A stretch of 64,000 nucleotides of DNA from contig NC_065423.1 of NCBI RefSeq assembly GCF_024362695.1, forward strand, positions 4,333,001 to 4,397,000, in the 5' to 3' direction. Positions 62,201 to 64,000 of this stretch are shown piece by piece. A model generated the notes under the pieces. It did not search any database, was not told where the DNA came from, and saw only the letters and a program-made list of their open reading frames with translations. Positions within the stretch are counted from its first letter, which is position 1. Each line of letters begins with the position of its first letter. The stretch is from Pectinophora gossypiella (taxonomy: Eukaryota > Arthropoda > Insecta > Lepidoptera > Gelechiidae). The position numbers and the translations under genes were made by a program.

Positions 62201-63647
62201 TACTTTTTCAACCTGCAATGTCCTTCTCAAACAAAAGACAGTCTCAAAGTAATTTTTGATAATGATTCTATAGGGAATCGAACCCGGACATCCTGATTGT
62301 GAGCCTAACGCTTTAACCACTAGACTATGCTGTAATATTTATCGTTTAATTTTCTATCGTCAGAAAGCGGAGAACCCTCGAGCAGTGTCGGAGCATTCAA
62401 CTCACGCGCTATACCAGCTGACCGGCGCTCTGCGCAACCTTGCGGGCGCAGGGCAGCGTGATGTGCGGTCGTTTGTACAAAGCGGCGCCCTCGCCGAGCT
62501 GCTCGCCGCGCTTCTACACCACACCGACAGAGATGTCCTTACCAACGTCGCTAGATGTCTTAGGTATTACACATACACACCATGAAGTGTATAAGATATA
62601 GTTACAGGAGTAGTAAATTAGCAAGAAGACAAGCTTGCAACGAGTTGTATTATGTGCATAGTAACAAGTGAGCCGCCTATAATACTTACCTAGAGAATTT
62701 CATCAAAAACATAAAAGTCACCTGACTGTCTACACCCATAGCAATATAGCTACTTACTTACAAATTGTCTTACCAATTTAATGGAACTTCTCCGGAGGTA
62801 AAACCAAAGGTGTTGTCCAGCCTTGTAGAACAGATATAGTAAATATTTTAATTTAAAAAGAATATATATAAGTATGACAAAAAAAGGGAGAACCATACGC
62901 ATATGTAGTGGTTTTAAAACAGAATCTAAATACCTGTGAATGTTTCCTCCAGCGTGCTGTCAGCAGAGGAGTCGTGCTGCAGCTGGCTGTGCGCGTCGTC
63001 GCAGAGTGCGCACGCGCTGCTGCGCGCGCTGGCCGCGTGCGCCGCGCGCGCGCCGCTCGCCGTGCGCCTCGCCTACACGCTCGGCAACATGGCCGCCGCC
63101 GACGAACAGGCGCGGGTCAATGTTAGTCACTTCTTCTCCTTGTTCTGTCGTGTGGGTTGTAGGACGATGATCGACCACACCTTTTGTATCTTTTGGTGCT
63201 TTCAAGGCCAGAGTGAACAGGCACCTTCTGGGCGTACTCTATATGCCTCTCGTCAATGCCTTTGGGCAAGTCAGGGGCCAAGAGCAAACCCATCAAAGGA
63301 AAAAAAAGTATTAAAAAGAAATATAGTTATCTGGATTCATATAATAACTTCTCGAGCTGCCAAAGCCCACTGACATGCTCGTGGCACGTACTTGTCGGTT
63401 GGTTGGTTGGTGGTTGCGTACTTATCGGTGATTAGTAAATAGATACCGCCGAGACCAAACGGACTACAACTTGATATTTTATTCTTATTTTTGTTGTAAG
63501 TATGTAGTATTAGTTTTTTAAATATTTCTTTTTAGATTTACAACGAGGAAGGTGGCGTCGATGTTCTGCTCACGATACTAGAGTCGTATACGAAACGCAA
63601 CGAGATCGAACTGAAAGACCCCGATGATCCTGACATCCATCTTGTTG
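50203..63647 (+). CDS. ARMC2: Armadillo repeat-containing protein 2, 5' twelve exons
   Basis: Exons 50203-50311, 57420-57564, 57935-58064, 58569-58701, 59303-59401, 59814-59964, 60611-60818, 61036-61138, 61814-61986, 62364-62563, 62953-63121, 63536-63647 join in phase: 577 codons, continuing past the window. The N-terminus has the ARMC2 hallmark KTSAEIISEARAAI followed by LRTRRPFTPREPQRTLF. Residues 120-330 look disordered and basic. Helical armadillo-like repeats start at about 335 (MSVLELAEALSQR; KLVFKIARNDKNDHYF; YQLTGALRNLAGAG; AYTLGNMAAADE). ARMC2 is an adapter needed to deliver radial spokes to axonemes and for sperm flagella. Exons 9-11 are very GC-rich against AT-rich introns. The ATG follows a TTTGACAG acceptor-like site by about nine bases, so a 5' non-coding exon may lie upstream. 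Confidence 0.92.
50604..51127 (+). mobile_element. Composite: Rep-D SINE within a Rep-B SINE
   Basis: A Rep-B head (gtagtccagtagttgagtgt; B-box ggttcgaatcccg; ccctagtttggttaggacac) is followed by a complete Rep-D (50731-51016: cttcggtggcgcagcggtaa; gaagttaagcaac; ggatgggtgacca) and then by the Rep-B 3' part (cactacttgttgatgtaagt, gatagaagaag). The Rep-B core is missing at the junction. Confidence 0.85.
51805..52360 (-). pseudogene. Orphan ORF in ARMC2 intron 1, broken by one frameshift
   Basis: A 165-codon frame starts MVFSYSTAIF (an internal ATG at MSTFNCSKREL may be the true start). It has a helical N-terminus (ELIESYIEGGKTTAALSTYL), a serine/threonine-rich centre and a basic motif GKRGRPYVTYGDSSESSKRR. 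Around EHILGG the frame is lost, but the next frame reads on sensibly (ADIFKDCVLWEKGRKQVEEF, stop at 51805), so a one-base frameshift is likely. AATAAA-type signals lie downstream at about 51580. The GRP..DSS..SKRRR motif reminds me of uncharacterised, probably transposon-linked invertebrate proteins. No terminal repeats were found. Function unknown. Confidence 0.6.
52690..54920. other. Intronic sequence, nothing recognised
   Basis: AT-rich, no frame over 80 codons that looks real, and no repeat shared with the rest of the window. The longest repeat-free stretch here. Confidence 0.5.
54922..55150 (+). repeat. Rep-K repeat, most complete copy
   Basis: catacaaaacacttcgtttt, aatattgacgttatccacac, gtgtgacgtctgacccccat, taaagtaagaccgaggggag and gtaaacctagctcagccgct. 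It serves as the uninterrupted reference for the split copy at 56668. A Rep-B fragment (reverse) follows at 55151-55206. Confidence 0.78.
55583..55832 (+). mobile_element. Rep-B SINE, full length
   Basis: cgacctctgtggtccagtgg (A-box), B-box region decayed, ccctagtttggttaggacat, core (gtgtttcggaaagcacttta), gtcgttacgtgagccacgtc and an agaagaagaa end. Confidence 0.85.
56464..56640 (-). mobile_element. Rep-A element
   Basis: gtgacttattgtagatttgc, ggggagcgctgcgggctctc, aagacaacaggcctgagggt and gtctgagaggatgaatgttt. Confidence 0.82.
56668..57180 (+). repeat. Rep-K copy split by MITE-E
   Basis: The left part (tatacttcatataaaatacc) ends in ATT; the right part restarts attgacgttatcgtacacgc. The intact copy at 54922 reads through the same point with a single ATT. 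Confidence 0.82.
56711..57017 (-). mobile_element. MITE-E, 307 bp, ATT target duplication
   Basis: Ends ggtgctaattcctgtaaaca and caggaatcggggcc; same length as the copy at 26705. ATT is duplicated at 56708-56710 and 57018-57020. The pre-insertion sequence is known from Rep-K at 54922. Confidence 0.92.
57178..57240 (+). repeat. Rep-C SINE tail
   Basis: agcgtggtggactatgctcc and ctccggttgattgaggggag. Confidence 0.7.
59492..59660 (-). repeat. Degenerate Rep-B SINE
   Basis: gagccaccaaagacccctga, acgtggctctc and caacggcttagcgtggcttg are decayed Rep-B segments, in ARMC2 intron 5. Confidence 0.5.
60365..60425 (-). repeat. Rep-A 3' fragment
   Basis: gatttattgtagatttgcct and attaactacttgcccggata; old and diverged. 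Confidence 0.5.
61324..61535 (-). mobile_element. Rep-A element with target duplication, in ARMC2 intron 8
   Basis: aaaaaagcagc occurs at 61313-61323 and again at 61536-61546. The tail is at the left (gttttttaacg) and the element is 5' truncated at the right near tcgatagcaat. The flanks join to a repeat related to 27845-27960. Confidence 0.78.
62055..62335 (-). mobile_element. Rep-C SINE, decayed
   Basis: Tail (tatatacgtctcactactgg, ggtatggatgttactccatc), middle (gcgggttggtggaggtgttg) and head (aatcgaacccggacatcctg, ctttaaccactagactatgc). The shared core is missing. In ARMC2 intron 9. Confidence 0.75.
63165..63310 (-). repeat. LINE 3' UTR block (as at 12730)
   Basis: gctttcaaggccagagtgaa, caatgcctttgggcaagtca and aacccatcaaaggaaaaaaa. 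The reverse of 12725-12850. Confidence 0.6.
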
Positions 63648-63717
63648 GTACGTGTTTTATTTAAGCATTATTAATCTCTTTTAGAAAAAAAGTCTTTTTG
63701 TGTGGAAGTATTAGTCC

Positions 63718-63965
63718 TTTCTTTGTTTTTTGTTTGTTTCTTTGTTTGACTGTCCTTTGTTTGGCAAGGACTTTGTAGGCTTAAATAACCTGACGTCTGG
63801 ATTACAGTAAGATTATTCCATGCTTCGAAGGACACGTAAAGCCGTTGGTCCCGGATATTAGCCGTAAAAACGCCTCCACCAGACAGCAGTGGAGTATGCT
63901 CCATGCCCCTTCACTTGATTGAGGGGAGGTGCCCGGCAGTGGGACGTGTATAGGCTATTTATGTT
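63718..63965 (+). mobile_element. Rep-C SINE, 5' truncated
   Basis: ctgtcctttgtttggcaagg, core (catgcttcgaaggacacgta, agccgttggtcccggatatt), cagtggagtatgctccatgc and gtgggacgtgtataggctat. Confidence 0.78.
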
Positions 63966-64000
63966 TGTGTAATCTCTTCTAATACCAAGCTTAATCTTCT

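Noticed and set aside
62936..63373. 145-codon frame extending past ARMC2 exon 11
   Set aside because: Only the first part (to 63121) is exon; the rest reads through the donor into a LINE 3' UTR block.

Overview
The window is a repeat-rich stretch of an insect nuclear genome, most likely a moth or butterfly. I infer this from spliced genes with short exons, two ZAD-type zinc-finger genes (an arthropod family), and dense small tRNA-derived SINEs and MITEs of a kind I associate with Lepidoptera. The species cannot be named from the sequence. All exon boundaries below were worked out by hand from GT/AG signals and reading-frame phase.

Layout. 1-5107 (minus strand): a DIRS1-like tyrosine-recombinase retrotransposon with intact gag and RT/RNase H/methylase-like frames. 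Its recombinase runs off the left edge, and its leader holds two opposed 20-bp tandem arrays. 5.3-7.8 kb: SINE, LINE and MITE debris, including a MITE inside a MITE. 7913-21090 (minus): a 15-exon ZAD/C2H2 zinc-finger gene with 13 fingers and a glutamine-rich C-terminus; an intronless DNAJB13-like gene (16052-17068, plus) lies inside its intron 6. 22292-26027 (plus): the Golgi SNARE GOSR1/Gos28 in six exons. 29872-32365 (minus): a small six-exon ZAD zinc-finger gene with three fingers. 34116-37584: a complete-looking PIF/Harbinger transposon whose two genes each carry one in-frame stop. 37955-38740 (minus): an intronless short-chain dehydrogenase. 38.7-50.2 kb: an 11-kb gene desert full of SINEs, MITEs and LINE ends. 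50203-63647 and beyond (plus): the first 12 exons of ARMC2, with a 7.1-kb first intron that holds an orphan broken ORF.

Functional picture. DNAJB13 is a radial-spoke component and ARMC2 is needed for radial-spoke delivery in flagella, so two of the host genes point to sperm axoneme biology. GOSR1 is a housekeeping trafficking gene. The two ZAD proteins are likely DNA-binding regulators with unknown targets. There is no operon logic here; genes are spliced and separated by repeats.

The strongest unusual signals are the opposed GAGGCGAC arrays in the DIRS-like leader, a SINE family whose head joins a tRNA A-box to 5S rRNA promoter sequence, a core block shared by three SINE families with different heads, nested insertions that reveal target-site duplications directly, and the twin nonsense mutations in an otherwise intact Harbinger element.
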